From the NCBI RefSeq assembly GCF_030272615.1, contig NC_081410.1, positions 221,271,415 to 221,335,414 of the forward strand: a stretch of 64,000 nt of DNA, written 5' to 3'. A program made the translations under genes and the position numbers. Positions 21,591-33,669 of this stretch are shown here, in pieces (the first letter of the stretch is position 1; each line of letters opens with the position of its first letter). The notes under the pieces are model-generated. The model was not told the origin of the DNA and did no database searches. It worked only from the letters and a program-made list of their open reading frames with translations. The stretch is from Cryptomeria japonica. Its lineage: Eukaryota; Streptophyta; Pinopsida; Cupressales; Cupressaceae.

Positions 21591-24019
21591 TTATTTCAAA
21601 GAAAGGAATTAAGGTTGATCCTGAGAAGGTCCACGCTATAATGGAAATATTACCTCCAAAGAATATCAGTCAAATGAGAAGGTTACAAGGATGTCTCCAG
21701 TCTATCAGATGCTTTATTTCTCAGCTAGCAGATAAAGCTCAACCCTTCACAAAAGTATTAAGGAAAGGAGTAACATACAACTGGGATCAAGAATGTGAAC
21801 AACACCTTCTACAAATCAAAGAATACTTGTCTAATCCACCAATACTGATGCCACCAATTCAAGGTAAACCATTGATTCTATACATATTAGCTATTGATTC
21901 ATCACTGGGGGCACTTCTGGCACAACAGGATGAAAATAAAAAGGAAAGGGCTATATATTATATCAACAAAACCTTGGTGCCTTATGAAATGAACTATACT
22001 ATAATAGAAAAAGCATGTTTGGCATTACTCTTTTCATCACAAAAATTGAGACACTACATGTTAGAACATTCCATCAAGCTAGTGGCTAAGATTGATCCGC
22101 TTAAATATCTTCTCAGCAAAGCAACACTTACCGGAAGATTGGCTAAATGGGTCATGGTTCTTACAGAGTTTGATATTGAATATGTAGAACACAAAGCCAT
22201 CAAAGGATAGGTAATTGCAGATCAACTTGTTGATGCTCCACTTGAAGACACTCAATCTTTGCATATAGAATTTCCAGATGAATCTATTATGCACCTTACT
22301 CAACAATCATGGAAGATGTTCTTTGATGGGTCTTTCACCCAACATGGTTCCGATGCTGGAATACTTTCTATTACTCCTAAAAAATATTCAATCCCGAAGG
22401 CTTACAAGATTCTCTTCCCTTGCACAAACAACATTGCAGAGTATGAAGCTTTGGTAAACGGGATCAAGTTGGCTATTGAATGGAAGGTTCTGGAATTACA
22501 CATCTATGGAGATTCTCAGCTAATCATCAACCAAATCAATGATACATATTAGACTCAAGATGAGAAACTGGTGCCTTATAAGAGAATGGTGGATGATCTC
22601 AAGAAATATTTTACTTTTGTATCATTCCAACAGATTCCCAGATCCGCAAATAGAACAACAAATGCTATAGCCACCTTGGCATCTATACCAGAGTTACAAG
22701 AATCTAATTTTCGCTTTGAATTCCTGGTGGAAGAGTTACATCACCCTAGCTATGATTCTCCTGAGTCCCAAATAGTTTGTTCTATTATTGGATATGACCC
22801 ATCTCAATATAGCCATATTTACTCTTATCTATGAGACCAAATTATCTAAGAAAATCTCACCTGTAATGAGAAAAGGAACCTAACCCGAAATGCTTCATGG
22901 TACGTCATCATCGCTAACAATCTATTTAGGCAAGGTTTGGATAGTACTTTTCTTAGGTGTCTAGAAACCGAAGAGTCCCAACGTGCATTATTGGAAGTCG
23001 GTGAAGGTATTTGTGGATCTCATTCGAATGGTCTAACTTTAGCTCAAAAACTACTAAGGTCTGGCTACTACTAGCTAGACATGGAGAAAGATGCTATAAA
23101 GTTTTCTAAAACTTGTGAGAAGTGTCAGCTACATGGGAACCTCATACATTCTACAGAAAGGGATCTCATACCCGTCATTACACATTGGCCTTTTCAACAA
23201 TGGTCGTTTGATCTCATTGGCCAAATATATCCTGCATCATCTAATGGACACAAGTTTATTATAACTACCACTGAGTACTTCACTAAGTGGGTAGAAGTGG
23301 TTCTACTCATCAAAGCAACTGGTAAACAAGTAGCTCTGTTCATCCTTAACTATATCATCTGCAGGCATGGGATACCTTCATCCATTGTGACTAAAAATGG
23401 AGCACAATTCAAGAATAAAGATGTAGATGAGCGCTGTGAAAAATTCAAAATCAAACAACACTGGTCATCCATATATTACCCTCAAGGTAATGGACAAGCT
23501 GAAGCATCTAACAAAAATCTGCTATCTTACACAGAACACTAAACAAATTTGGGATGGATTGGCATCTGCAACTCAATCCTGCATTATGGGCTTATAGAAC
23601 AGGTATTAGAACACCTACTGGGGCTACACCTTTTTCTTTGGTGTATGGATCCAAAGTAGTCTTACCTATTGAGGTAGAAATATCATCTTTGAGAGTTTCT
23701 TTGCAAGGTCTTGTTACTGATGAAGACTACAGAATATCTAGATTGCAAGAACTCGAGTTACTGGATGAACGTCTGAAAGTGGTGTTTGATCATCTGAGAG
23801 TGTAGCAAAAGATAATGTCTAAGGGATATAACAAGAAGGTTCTACAATGAGAATTTCAGGTTGGTGACCTTGTTCTAAGAGAAAGTTTAAACCCAATTGG
23901 CTAGGTCCCTACATCGTTACTGCAGTCTTTGGCTTTGGTGCCTATCATCTCTCAACATTGGAAGGAGAATAGCTCCATGAACCGATCAACACCATCCACT
24001 TGAAAAAGTTCTTCACTTA
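21591..24019 (+). pseudogene. Element C pol, second part: RT end, RNase H, second RNase H, integrase
   Basis: Order along the frame: RT thumb (KKGIKVDPEKVHAI), first RNase H (LAIDSSLGALLAQ, EKACLALLF), then from about 22310 a second RNase H of archaeal/plant type (WKMFFDGSFT, NNIAEYEALVNGIK, LHIYGDSQLIINQI, RSANRTTNAIATLAS), then integrase. The second RNase H is the hallmark of the Tat group. Integrase has CEKCQLHG, then WSFDLIGQI (first Asp), TKNGAQF where the second catalytic Asp is lost (usual TDNG), and GNGQAEASNK (Glu). It ends in a GPY/F C-terminus (NWLGPYIVTAVFGF). Stops or shifts occur at 22208, 22550, 22832, 23072, 23540, 23803 and later. Confidence 0.85.
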
Positions 24020-24111
24020 GTATTCTCTACTCCAACAACCTGTACAGCTAAAAAGTCCTTAAAAAAATCATAAAATGTCCTAAAAAAAAAACTAAAAAAA
24101 ACAACTTTGTC

Positions 24112-24145
24112 AAGCAGGTGAAAACCTGGCAAACAGGCGCCTTTT
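24112..24145 (+). repeat. Post-pol hairpin motif of element C
   Basis: GGTGAAAACCTGGCAAACAG then GCGCC, nearly identical to the first of three such blocks in element E (17572-17597). It lies about 95 bp after the pol stop. Its conservation between two families suggests a role in the element RNA; that is inference. Confidence 0.5.
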
Positions 24146-25500
24146 GTACTCAAGCGCTCCATCTATCAATGCAACATTGGCATTTCCTGCTTTCCTCCAT
24201 CTTTTATTTCGCTTGTACATATCTTTTAGTTGCTTTTGTGACATCATGGTTCTTTTAGAACCCTCATGGCTTGAAACTGATCAAAGTCCTAGTCTTAGGA
24301 TAATTGATTGAGCATTTTATGTGTCCTAAGAAGTATCAACCAAGTCATCATTTCATCAGTGATACCCGATCGTCCAATCTGAGTTAGTCACTTGTCTCCT
24401 AACTACTGAAGAGTTTTATCACTGAGTAAAGAAGCAAAACAACATTACTAGAAACAATCACTAAATAGTTTGAGATATGCATGAAATTTTCTTTATGTGT
24501 TGTCTTTTATATTGGTTTTCGATTATTATTCCCTCTGAGTAACTTGAGGAAGTCTATCTTGACTAAGAGAAGCAAGGATTGGGGGCATAATATTTTCTTT
24601 GTTTTCTGCTTGTAGGAATGATTCCGATGATTAGGAAACATCTAATCAGCTAGGTGTCTGTGATAAGTGCCTTCATATTAAGGTGAAATTGCCACACATA
24701 CCTCGACTCCGCTTATTTGTATGCTACAAGGAGGTTGGCATAATTTCATTGTTTGTTTTGAGGGAATTTCTTTAAATGTGCAATTCATATGCATGCGTAA
24801 TCTGTCCAAGGATATGAACAAAAAAAGGGTCATTGCGGACAAGATAATTAATATTGCACATGAAAAGAAAGGAACTCTAGTCTTCTTGTTATGTTTGTAA
24901 ACGCTCAGTGATGAAAATTAAGCATTCCAAATCCAGTGACTAGTTTAGTTTGTATTCATTCTGCATTTTGTGCATTTCGAGTGATTTCGGCATGATAACA
25001 ATGATCTCTTTATCTTTTGAATGGGACTTTGAAGCATCATCATTTCTCACCTAAGTGGTCTCTTTTTCATCATTTCTTTGATCGAGTACTTGTGTATTGA
25101 GATGTTAGATGCATACATAAACATCTTACATAGATCCATACATTTTATTAAACACGCTTATTTGCATTCATATTATTGCATAGAAAAATAAAAATTTGCA
25201 TTACTAGTTAGTTATTTTCATCATTTATTTGCATATGAAAAGAAACAAAAACAAACATCCATATTCATCTACATTACATACATCCATACTAAAAACAAAT
25301 ATGCATACATATAGAATAAATCATATAGAAAAACATCTCACAATCAATCAACACAAGTACGATGAAATCAAATCAAGATCTCATATATATCATCATAAAT
25401 ATCTCGGAGTACAAATAAAAGTTTTAGGGTACAAATGATATCAACTATCATCTACAATATCCCATCGGAGTAAGAATCATATAGGCTACAAAAAAATTAG
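24146..25500 (+). other. Non-coding 3' spacer of element C
   Basis: No coding frame could be supported on either strand. The right half is rich in TTTGCATT and CATACAT tracts, as in the matching part of element E. It would be the 3' untranslated region of the antisense PMD gene. Confidence 0.45.
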
Positions 25501-25531
25501 GTATGTAACAAAATCTAAGAGCTATAAAAAT

Positions 25532-27807
25532 CTAGCTCTCTGCCTCTCCCTCATTTCCAGGTGGTGGAGGAGGTGGAACCTGCTGACCGGTATCCTGCCT
25601 AGGTGCCTGAGCTCCCTTAGATCGAGCCATATACTGAGAAAATAAGACAACCTGATGCGCTATAGGAACTTCTACACTATAAGTTGCAATGTAATAAGAT
25701 GCTTGATTAGTCTGGTGCAAAACCTCCTGCTGAAGAGCATCTCGCTCTGCCCTCATCTCAACGAGCTGACGATCATGCTCAGCTCTGACCTCCATCAGTT
25801 GTCAGTCTCACTCTGCAAGATGTGTCTGAGCCACTATCAACTGTGACTGCAAACCTACTACTCTCGTCCTCATAGACTATACTGCATCAGTTGCCCCCCT
25901 ACTCCCTCACAAGCTCTTCACCTCCATCTCCACCCTGCTCATCCCTCCTCTAGCACACTTGTCTAGGAGTTGCTCGCCCCTCCTCTCCTCCACCCTCTGC
26001 TTTCCTAGCACCACTAACCCCCACACCAATAGCTCCAAGGGATCCGCCTTCTCCTCTCTACCTTTGTCTCCCCCCAGTCGATACCCTGTTGTTGCTTGCA
26101 CTAGGATCACCACCTTCCCTCCTAGGATCCTCTTCTCTCCATCCCTATGCCTATACCTATGCCTCTACAGGGGCCTCATCCTCAGCCTCCTTTATGAGAG
26201 GCACATGTTCAACTGGATCTATAAACCTAGGAAAGGGATGACTCGGAAACCAATCCATGTACTGGGGCAATACCCCTGCATTTGCAATATCCTCTAGATA
26301 CTCCATCAAAGTCATTGCAATCTGGCAAGCGCCTGCATGCTCAATGCGTATGACAACCTAGGAGCCCATCCTCATCTCTCCTCCTCCCTATAACGGGTGT
26401 AGGCAGTTAACTCCTATTAAATCCCTTGAGGCTTGCCATACTACCTCATAAACTGAGATACAACAAATTGCTCAATAACTATCATAGATCTACTGATAAG
26501 AGGATGGGTCATGAACATGTCATGCCCGCACAACTCTCCAGTCATCCCACAACTCAAGACCCATGTATGGTCTCCATACAACAATGATCAAATCATCAAG
26601 TTATCATCGCCAATACTCTATCTTGCCTAGATGGGGCTGAGTAATGTATCTAGAATATCTATAAATGATCGGCTAATGTGGATCTCTGGCATCATCCACA
26701 ATAGGCCTGTAAACTAGGATATGCCCATATCTGTAAAACCAAGACACCTGTTGTCATGCTCTTCCCCTCCCTGTATACAATCTCATGCATCTCATGATAC
26801 ATGTGGGCTAATAGACAAGAACCCCACCCTAATCTCTCAGGATGATCCAAAAGTCTCTCCAGCATCCTAGCCCAACCACACAGAAATCCCTATTGTTCTC
26901 TGTCTGACATGATGAAACCTGCTAAGACACATGCCAGTGGAAATTTCTCACTATACCTGGCCATCATCAGATCCCATGTCATGGCCCGCTCAAGAATGTC
27001 CTCATCATGAAATATGTGTCTCAAGCCTAATATACCAGGACACTGAGCAGAATCGTAATCAACCTTATCCCCAGCAAATGGAATCCTCAATATCCTATAA
27101 ACATCCTCTAGAGTGATGGTCATCTCCCCAACTGGTAAATGGAAGGTGCTATGCTTAGAATGAAATCTCTCAACCAGTGCAGTAAGCATCCCATGACTCA
27201 CACGGATATCCAGCATCTGTAAAAGGTGGGTAAACCCGCACAAGTCAATATATGCTCTATCAAAATCAGATAACTCATGAACTAGCCTCATCATCAAAGG
27301 ATAGACACACTGAAACAGGATATGTGGCAACCAAACTTGCAAGAATCAAACAATAGAGCATCAGAAAACCATCCAAATTACGCTACACAACAAATTAAAC
27401 ATTACACAAAATCCAAATACATCAATTGCAAAATCAAATTTTCATATTTCAACCCTTAAAAATGCTCATTGTTTTCCATACGACATTTCACAGTCTAAGC
27501 AGAAACTCATACAAGTTAGGAATTCATACAACATGACAAAAGACTTCCCTACGATAAACAACATGCATTCACATGATAAGATGGTCTATCAAGCAAACAC
27601 TCGTACGATACAAGGGGATGTCTGAGAGGACAAAACTAATGGCCTAAAATGATAAAATAATAAAAGACAATTTGTCGTACGAGATATAGTATCATCTCGC
27701 ATGAAAAAATGACACTGGCCAGTTTTTAACACCATGAAAAAGCAAAAAAAAAATCAATAAAAAATCAAAATTGATGAAATAAAATGGCAAAAGATTAGTC
27801 TCTTACC
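25532..27807 (-). pseudogene. Antisense plant mobile domain (PMD) gene of element C
   Basis: On the minus strand a short exon 1 ends at 27807 (donor ACG|GTAAGA). An intron of about 470 bp ends at TCTTGCAAG (27337), and exon 2 carries the PMD: VWLPHILFQCVYPL, GMLTALVERFHSKHSTFHL, GEMTITLEDVYRILRIPF, then after a stop ERLGWGSCLLAHMYHEMHEI and GVLVLQIWAY, all typical PMD blocks. Stops at about 26890 and further down break the frame. A Glu/Arg-rich coiled coil (VRAEHDRQLVEMRAERDAL) and a Pro-rich tail form the C-terminus, ending at 25532. Exon 1 may begin with an ATG near 27880; both this copy and the one in E contain an HRF.H segment there. PMD proteins of plants (MAIN, MAIL1) act in silencing and genome stability; a role here is unknown. 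Confidence 0.78.
27476..27690. repeat. TCGTACGA-like motifs in the PMD intron of element C
   Basis: CATACGACATT (~27477), CTCATACAAG (~27508), TTCATACAACA (~27525), CTACGATAA (~27551), CTCGTACGATAC (~27600), GTCGTACGAGAT (~27677) and TCTCGCATGA (~27693) recur at 20-80 bp spacing. They match the motif cluster in the leader at 10427-10740. Confidence 0.55.
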
Positions 27808-27954
27808 GTTGGATTGTAGTTTTGTGGTCGATTATGACGTCTCTAGTGCTCGAATCGATGCTCATGGATTGGAATGACCATTTTTCTTTGCATAGAGCTT
27901 TGCAAATTTTGAACTTGGAGAGGTTAAAATGAATTGAAAATGACACTTGGACCC

Positions 27955-27962
27955 CTTATATA
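27955..27962 (-). promoter_or_regulatory. Antisense PMD promoter TATA box (element C)
   Basis: The minus strand reads TATATAAG in the context GGCTATATAAGGGG, about 148 bp upstream of the splice donor. It is a better consensus than the equivalent box in element E. Confidence 0.6.
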
Positions 27963-28389
27963 GCCAAAACCCTAATTTTTCAACTTGCTCTGATGGACAT
28001 GAAAATTGTACCCTTAGCTAATTTGCCCATCCTGATTCCATTTTTGGGATCGAAATCAAAATCTGAGATCATTCTTCTAGTCAATTTTGTACAGCTGCAA
28101 CCACTTAGCACTTTCATCACATTCTCATTCTTTTCTTCAATTTGTGCTCAATTTCACATCAATCATCGCTAAATATTCAAATAATTCCTCTAAATCAATC
28201 TTTGTGCTCAATTCATTATCATCGCCAACAATTGCCTAAAATCATGTACCCTCGCTATCTTTCGATTTCGCTCCTGAGGGGGCATACTCATGACCTCATG
28301 ACCTCACATCTTCAATGTCGAGAAAATTTTCAAATCTTTTCAACTAAAGAAAATCAAACAAGACCTTATTTCTAAGGGAATCTCAACTT

Positions 28390-28930
28390 CATTGCTTCAT
28401 ATCAAGTTGAGATTTCTTGATCATCTGAATCAAATCAATAGCTAGGGGCATATCATTTTCATCGCTTCAATTCAAGTTGATATTGTCTTCATCTGAATCA
28501 CTCTCTTAACGTTAATCAGTTTCATCGCTTTTCATCAAGTTGATTATTCGTTTAAACTCAATCAAAGGTTTAAAGAGTATCTTTGATCAGACACTCAATC
28601 TAAGAAGGTGTTTAGTTTTGTTAGGTCAAATCAAGCTAGATAGTTTATCTTCACTCATCATGTCTTGATCCATCAAGTTCAAGATCGATTTTATCTTCAC
28701 TCATTGTGTCTAGGTCAATCGAGTTCTAGATCAATAAGATCTGCTTCTTGATCAATCAAGTTCAAGTTCGGTATCTTTTCTCTTCATCGGTCCTAGTTCA
28801 ATCAAGTTCGGGATTGGTATCGCTTTAATCAACTCTGTTCAGTTTCATTGCTTCAAAATAAGCTAAATACCTCGCTCTTCGTTTGGTTTGTGATCAATCA
28901 AGTTCAGAACTAGTATTTCTTAGACATCAA
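28390..28930. repeat. Degenerate repeats before the PPT of element C
   Basis: Recurring short phrases: TCATCGCTT, ATCAAGTTGAT and GATC.ATCAAGTTC(A/G)(A/G)GAT, spaced about 50-70 bp. Non-coding, between the PMD promoter and the PPT. Confidence 0.5.
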
Positions 28931-28968
28931 CTATTCTTTGAACCAATGCGCTGCTCGCACATTAATTC

Positions 28969-28981
28969 AAAGAGGGGCAAA
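28969..28981 (+). promoter_or_regulatory. Element C polypurine tract
   Basis: AAAGAGGGGCAAA directly before the 3' LTR start TGTAATACC. Confidence 0.8.
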
Positions 28982-30192
28982 TGTAATACCCTAAAAATGG
29001 TCATCTAAACCATGGGCCCGTAATCTCAACAACACCACCAAGGTCCTAACCAAAGACAATTAAATCAACTTTGAGCACACAATTAATTAATTCTTCAATC
29101 ATTAAATATCAAATGGCAAGTGAATTATTCTATATTAATTAAATATTTATTTTATTAATTAAATCATTCCAAGGAAATCATTTTGATCAATTATCCTATT
29201 TAATTTATTAAATATCTTAGCATATTTAATTAATTAATAAATTTTCCATTAATCATAAAAAAAGGAATTAATTTACTACAAAAGAGGAATTAATCACAAA
29301 GCAAGAGTTAAATTGAAAATAAAATAAAAGAATTGAATTGAGAGAGAAATCAAACTTGAGATATTATTTCTTCTTCTAAATTGGGAACTTGAAATCAAAA
29401 AAGAAATTAAATGAATTATTAACCATTCTCTAAAATTGGAACTCAAAGCTTTTAAGAAAAGAAGTTCAGTTGCATTGAAAAGACTTTTTTCTTGAATAAA
29501 TCAAAGAAATATGCATGGAATCACCTATTTTTATCTCAAGTACATGGAATTAATTGAATTTTATCTCCAATGCAAACTCGAACTTATAATCTGAACGCAT
29601 TTCAATCAAACTATAATTGGAATCTATCTCAAGGTTAACTAAATCTGATCTCAAAATTATTTCAATTATCCTAATTGTAATTTTTCTTGATTAATCTCAA
29701 CCGCTCGTTGCTAATTGATATTGACCATTGGTCTCTCTTGTGATTCTCTATAAATTCAGCCTTTGTCTCTCATTCAAAACACCCTAGAGATTTATTGTTA
29801 TTATACAGTTTTTGCTCTGGAGTCATTGAAGATATTGTGCTTGCTTTTTTGAGATTATTGTATCTTAGTTTAACTTTTTGCATATTTAATTCAATTAAGA
29901 TTGCTTGAATTCATATAGCTTACTATTCATCCATCTAGCATAATCCTGCATCCATTTAGCTTAATATCATGCTCATTTAGGTTAAATCCTTCATCTTGGT
30001 GTAGTCTAGTCACTGGTATTGCTTATACAAATCTGAGAGCAAGTCTATACTCACATCTTTTAGAAGGCAATTGGTTGATTTGTTATGGTTTTATTATTCA
30101 TGATTATATCTATCTAACCATACATGTAATGACTTAATTGAAGTGTTGTGTCTTACAGCTTGCAGATACTTATTCCACTTTTCCCACACACA
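28982..30192 (+). repeat. Element C 3' LTR
   Basis: 1211 bp, TGTAATACC to ACACACA, TATA box at 29749-29755. It is uninterrupted and shows what the 5' LTR looked like before element D entered. The copies differ at scattered sites and by small indels; counting them would date the insertion. Confidence 0.9.
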
Positions 30193-32541
30193 TGTTGCAG
30201 AAAGTTGCAGGAAATGAATTGCTTTCCATTATGGATGGATTCTCAAGGTATAATCAAGTGAAGGTCAAGGAAACAGAGCAATACAAAATTGCCTTTGCAA
30301 CACCTTGGGGGACATATGTCTATGCTAGAATGCCTTTCGGACTCACTAATGCAAGAGCTACTTTCCAAAGGGTTATGGATGTGGCATTTGAATGTTTGAT
30401 TGATTATATTCTAGTTGTTTATCAAGATGACTTGACAACTTATTCAAAGAAAGTAGAAGAGCATTGCAATTATTTGGAGAAGATCTTCATAAGAGCACTA
30501 GAGTATGGTGTTTCTCTTAACCCAAAAAAGTCATTTTGGAGTAACAGAAGGAAAATTGTTAGGACATATTGTATCAAAAGAAGGTGTTAGAATTGATCTT
30601 GAAAGGATAGCTGCTATAGATAAAATTTAGATACCTAAAATTGTTAAAGCTATCCAATCATTCTTTGGACAAATAAATTTTTTTAGAATATTTGTCTCAA
30701 ATTTTTCAAAAATTATGAAACCAATTGCTAAGATGCTTAAGAAAGGGGCAAACATCAAGTGGACAAATAAAGCCCTATAAGCATTTGCAGGTATCAAGAG
30801 GGCCATTAAAGAAGTCCTAGTCCTGAAGTCTCCTGATTTTTCAAAACCTTTCCAAGTGTTTTCTTTTGCATCTTACCACACCATAGAAGTTGTCATGTTA
30901 CAGAAAAATGATGAGGGATATGAACAACCTGTGGTATTTTTTCAGTAAGACATTGTAGGCATCTGAGTTAAATTATGATCTGAATGAGAAACAAGCTTAT
31001 GCATTGGTTAAAGTTGTAAAATATTTCAGGCCATACCTGGTTGGAGAAAATGTGGTTGCATATGTGTCAAACGCAGCAGTAAAAGATATTTTCAGATAGA
31101 CTGAGACTACTAGTCACAGGTGCGGACGGATTAATTAGATCCAGGAATTCAACATAGATGTACAAATCACCAAGCTTGTTAGAGGGCAAGGTCTGGCTAA
31201 ACTTATGGTGGATTCCAACTTAGAATAAGTGCAAATAAATCAAGTGGAGCTAGAAAACTCAGAGGTGAACATTGAGAGATGTCCATGGTATACAAATGTT
31301 GTTTATTATCTAAAACATATGAAATGTCAAGAAGGTCTCACTGATAGCCAAAAGAGGACAATCAAGCTTTAGGCATCTAGATATGTTTTGTTACAAGGAG
31401 ATTTATAATGAGAAAGTTGAGATGGTGTCCTACTCCTCTGTTTAGACATGGGTCAAGCAAAAGAAATCCTTAAGGAGTTGCATGAAGGTGTATGTGGAGG
31501 ACATTTTTCTGCTAAAACTAGTGCACATAGGATATTACGCAATAGTTATTATTGGCCCCAACTCTTCAAGGATTATCATGCATATGTTAGGAAATGTGAG
31601 GCTTGTCAAAGGTTTTCATGGAAGCTAAAATATAATGGAGCATTGCCTCTTAAACCCATGCTAACTGAGGAACCTTTCCAAATGTGGGGTATTGACTTCA
31701 TAGGAGAGATAGCGGACAAATCAAGTGAGGGTCACAGGTAGATTCTAGCAGCAACAAATTATTTTACCAAGTGGGTAGAGGCAATCCCAACTAGGCAAGC
31801 CACAAGTAAGGTGGTAATAAAATTTCTTATGGAAAATATCTTGACAAGGTTTGGTGTACCTCATAAAATTGTTGTTGATAATGGAATGTGCTTCAGGTCA
31901 AAGGAGTTTTCTAATTTTTGTAAATCATATGGCATTGTTGTATCTTATTCTTCATCGTATCACCCACAAGGAAATGGACAAGCTGAATCCAGTAACAAAA
32001 ATTTACTCAAAATAATCGTAAGGATGTTGGGAAATAATAAGAAGTCTTGGGATTCAAAATTGAATTTAGCAATATGGGCTGATAGGATTACCATCAAGAA
32101 GTCTACTGGATATGCACCTTATGAGTTGGTATATGGGAAAGAAGCAAAATTGCTCTAAACAATTTGCTCCCGGTATATAAATTTGTGACACAAGAGAAGT
32201 TAGAGGATGTAAACTTCATAGAGGATAGGCTGAATCAGTTAGAAAAATTGGATGAGGATAGAAGAGAAGCTCAGAATCATAACATTAGAAAGCAACAGCA
32301 GATCAAATTATTACATGACAAGAAAGCACCTGACAGAACTTTCAAAGAAGGAGATTGGGTATTAAAGTGGAATGCTAAGGATCAGGACAAAGGGAAACAT
32401 GGAAAGTTTGAAGCACTTTGGCTGGGCCCTTATGCCATTGTGGAAAAAGGAGGACAAAATTCATACATTTTGTAGAATACCTATGGGGAGATTCAAGAAT
32501 TCCCTACCCATGGGCAATATCTCAAGCACTTCTTCTACTAA
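30193..32541 (+). pseudogene. Element B pol, second part: RT palm, RNase H, integrase
   Basis: This continues the frame cut at 3616 (ALL / QKVAGNELLSIMDGFSRYNQV). RT palm has MPFGLTNARATFQR and the catalytic YQDD (near 30420). The RNase H stretch (30600-31400) is full of stops. Integrase from 31448 has the zinc-binding H..H..C..C segment (HEGVCGGHFSAKTS; KCEACQRF) and keeps all three catalytic residues: IDFIGEI, VVDNGMCF and GNGQAESSNK. It ends in a GPY/F-type C-terminus (FEALWLGPYAIVEKGG) and a final stop at 32539-32541. No second RNase H follows RT here; it lies before RT, at 2650-2850. The first and last thirds are broken by frameshifts. Confidence 0.82.
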
Positions 32542-33669
32542 GTAAAACAAGGAGTAGTTCTTTGAACATATTAGTTAGGGTTGTTTTTTTTTTTGTGTTC
32601 TGTTCATTATTTTTGTGGTTTTTAGGTAGATGGTTGGTCTTCTTTCTAGAGATAACTAGGATCTCTCTATGTTCATAAAGAAACATACGTCCCCAGAAAG
32701 AGCCACTGTTAGCACATAATTTTTCAAATTTTTTATGCTATTGAGATACTATTTGCTTATGCTTTTCAATAAGTATTTTTTATCATGAGAATAGTTACTA
32801 CTGAAGTTTTATGTGCAAGAATGATCCTACAACATCAATTCCCATCCATCTATGATCTGTCTCCAGAGAGTCAACCATTAGTTGGGCAATTAGGGGGTGG
32901 CACTGAGTAAGATAAGGCTTTGACTTTGACAAATTTAGCCAAAGAAGCAAGATCTATGTAATATCTCAGAGGTTGAGCTTTTGTGAGGTTTTGTTCAATC
33001 TATATAAAAAATCATAAATATGTGTATTTAATTAAGGGGAGCATATTTTATAGAGAAAAGAAGATTAAACCATCGGTGTAGCTTACCTCGAAGAAAGCAC
33101 CTTAGCAAAGCAAAAGGTCATCGGGGAATTAACTAACTATCGCAAGAAGGGGGTATGAGTTATCCCAATACCCGATAGGCACATCAGGAAGATATACACC
33201 AAAATGGTAACTACTAAAGCATCATCAGCAAAGCATTCACAATCGAAACATGTGAGTTAAAGTTTTGCTAGGGTAAGACCTACACCAATAGCAAGAAAGA
33301 TATTAGTCATCGGCATAACTTAAAGAGATCAGGATGTATCATTTCAAGCTATCCCGATACCTGATGGAAATAATAAAGGAGGAGGTTCATCGAAGAAAAA
33401 ATGACTATCGGCAGAAGTTATTCAAGGTTATGTCGATACCCGATAAACGTGTCGATGAACAACAAAGTGACTTAAGGAATGAAATATGTCTGGTGGTACC
33501 AAGAGAGTAATTCATTGGAAAAGCATATACTGATGAGCCGTTATAGATTTAATTCAAAACTGAAACCAAAGTAGCATGTATTTAATGCTTACGACTGAGT
33601 AGATTGATGGCTCACATGAGGCGAATTAAGAACCAAGTGTTGATTATGTCCTAGTGAAAAACACATAAG
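32542..33669 (+). other. Post-pol spacer or start of the element B LTR
   Basis: Non-coding. A possible LTR start, TGTTAG, lies at 32707. At 33070-33460 phrases around CATCGG..TAACT and CC(C/G)ATACC(C/T)GAT recur three to four times at roughly 110-150 bp spacing. The LTR start cannot be settled without a second copy. Confidence 0.4.

Noticed and set aside
25532-27807. A host MAIN/MAIL gene with PMD
   Set aside because: It lies wholly inside element C between integrase and the PPT, and a second copy has the same position in element E.
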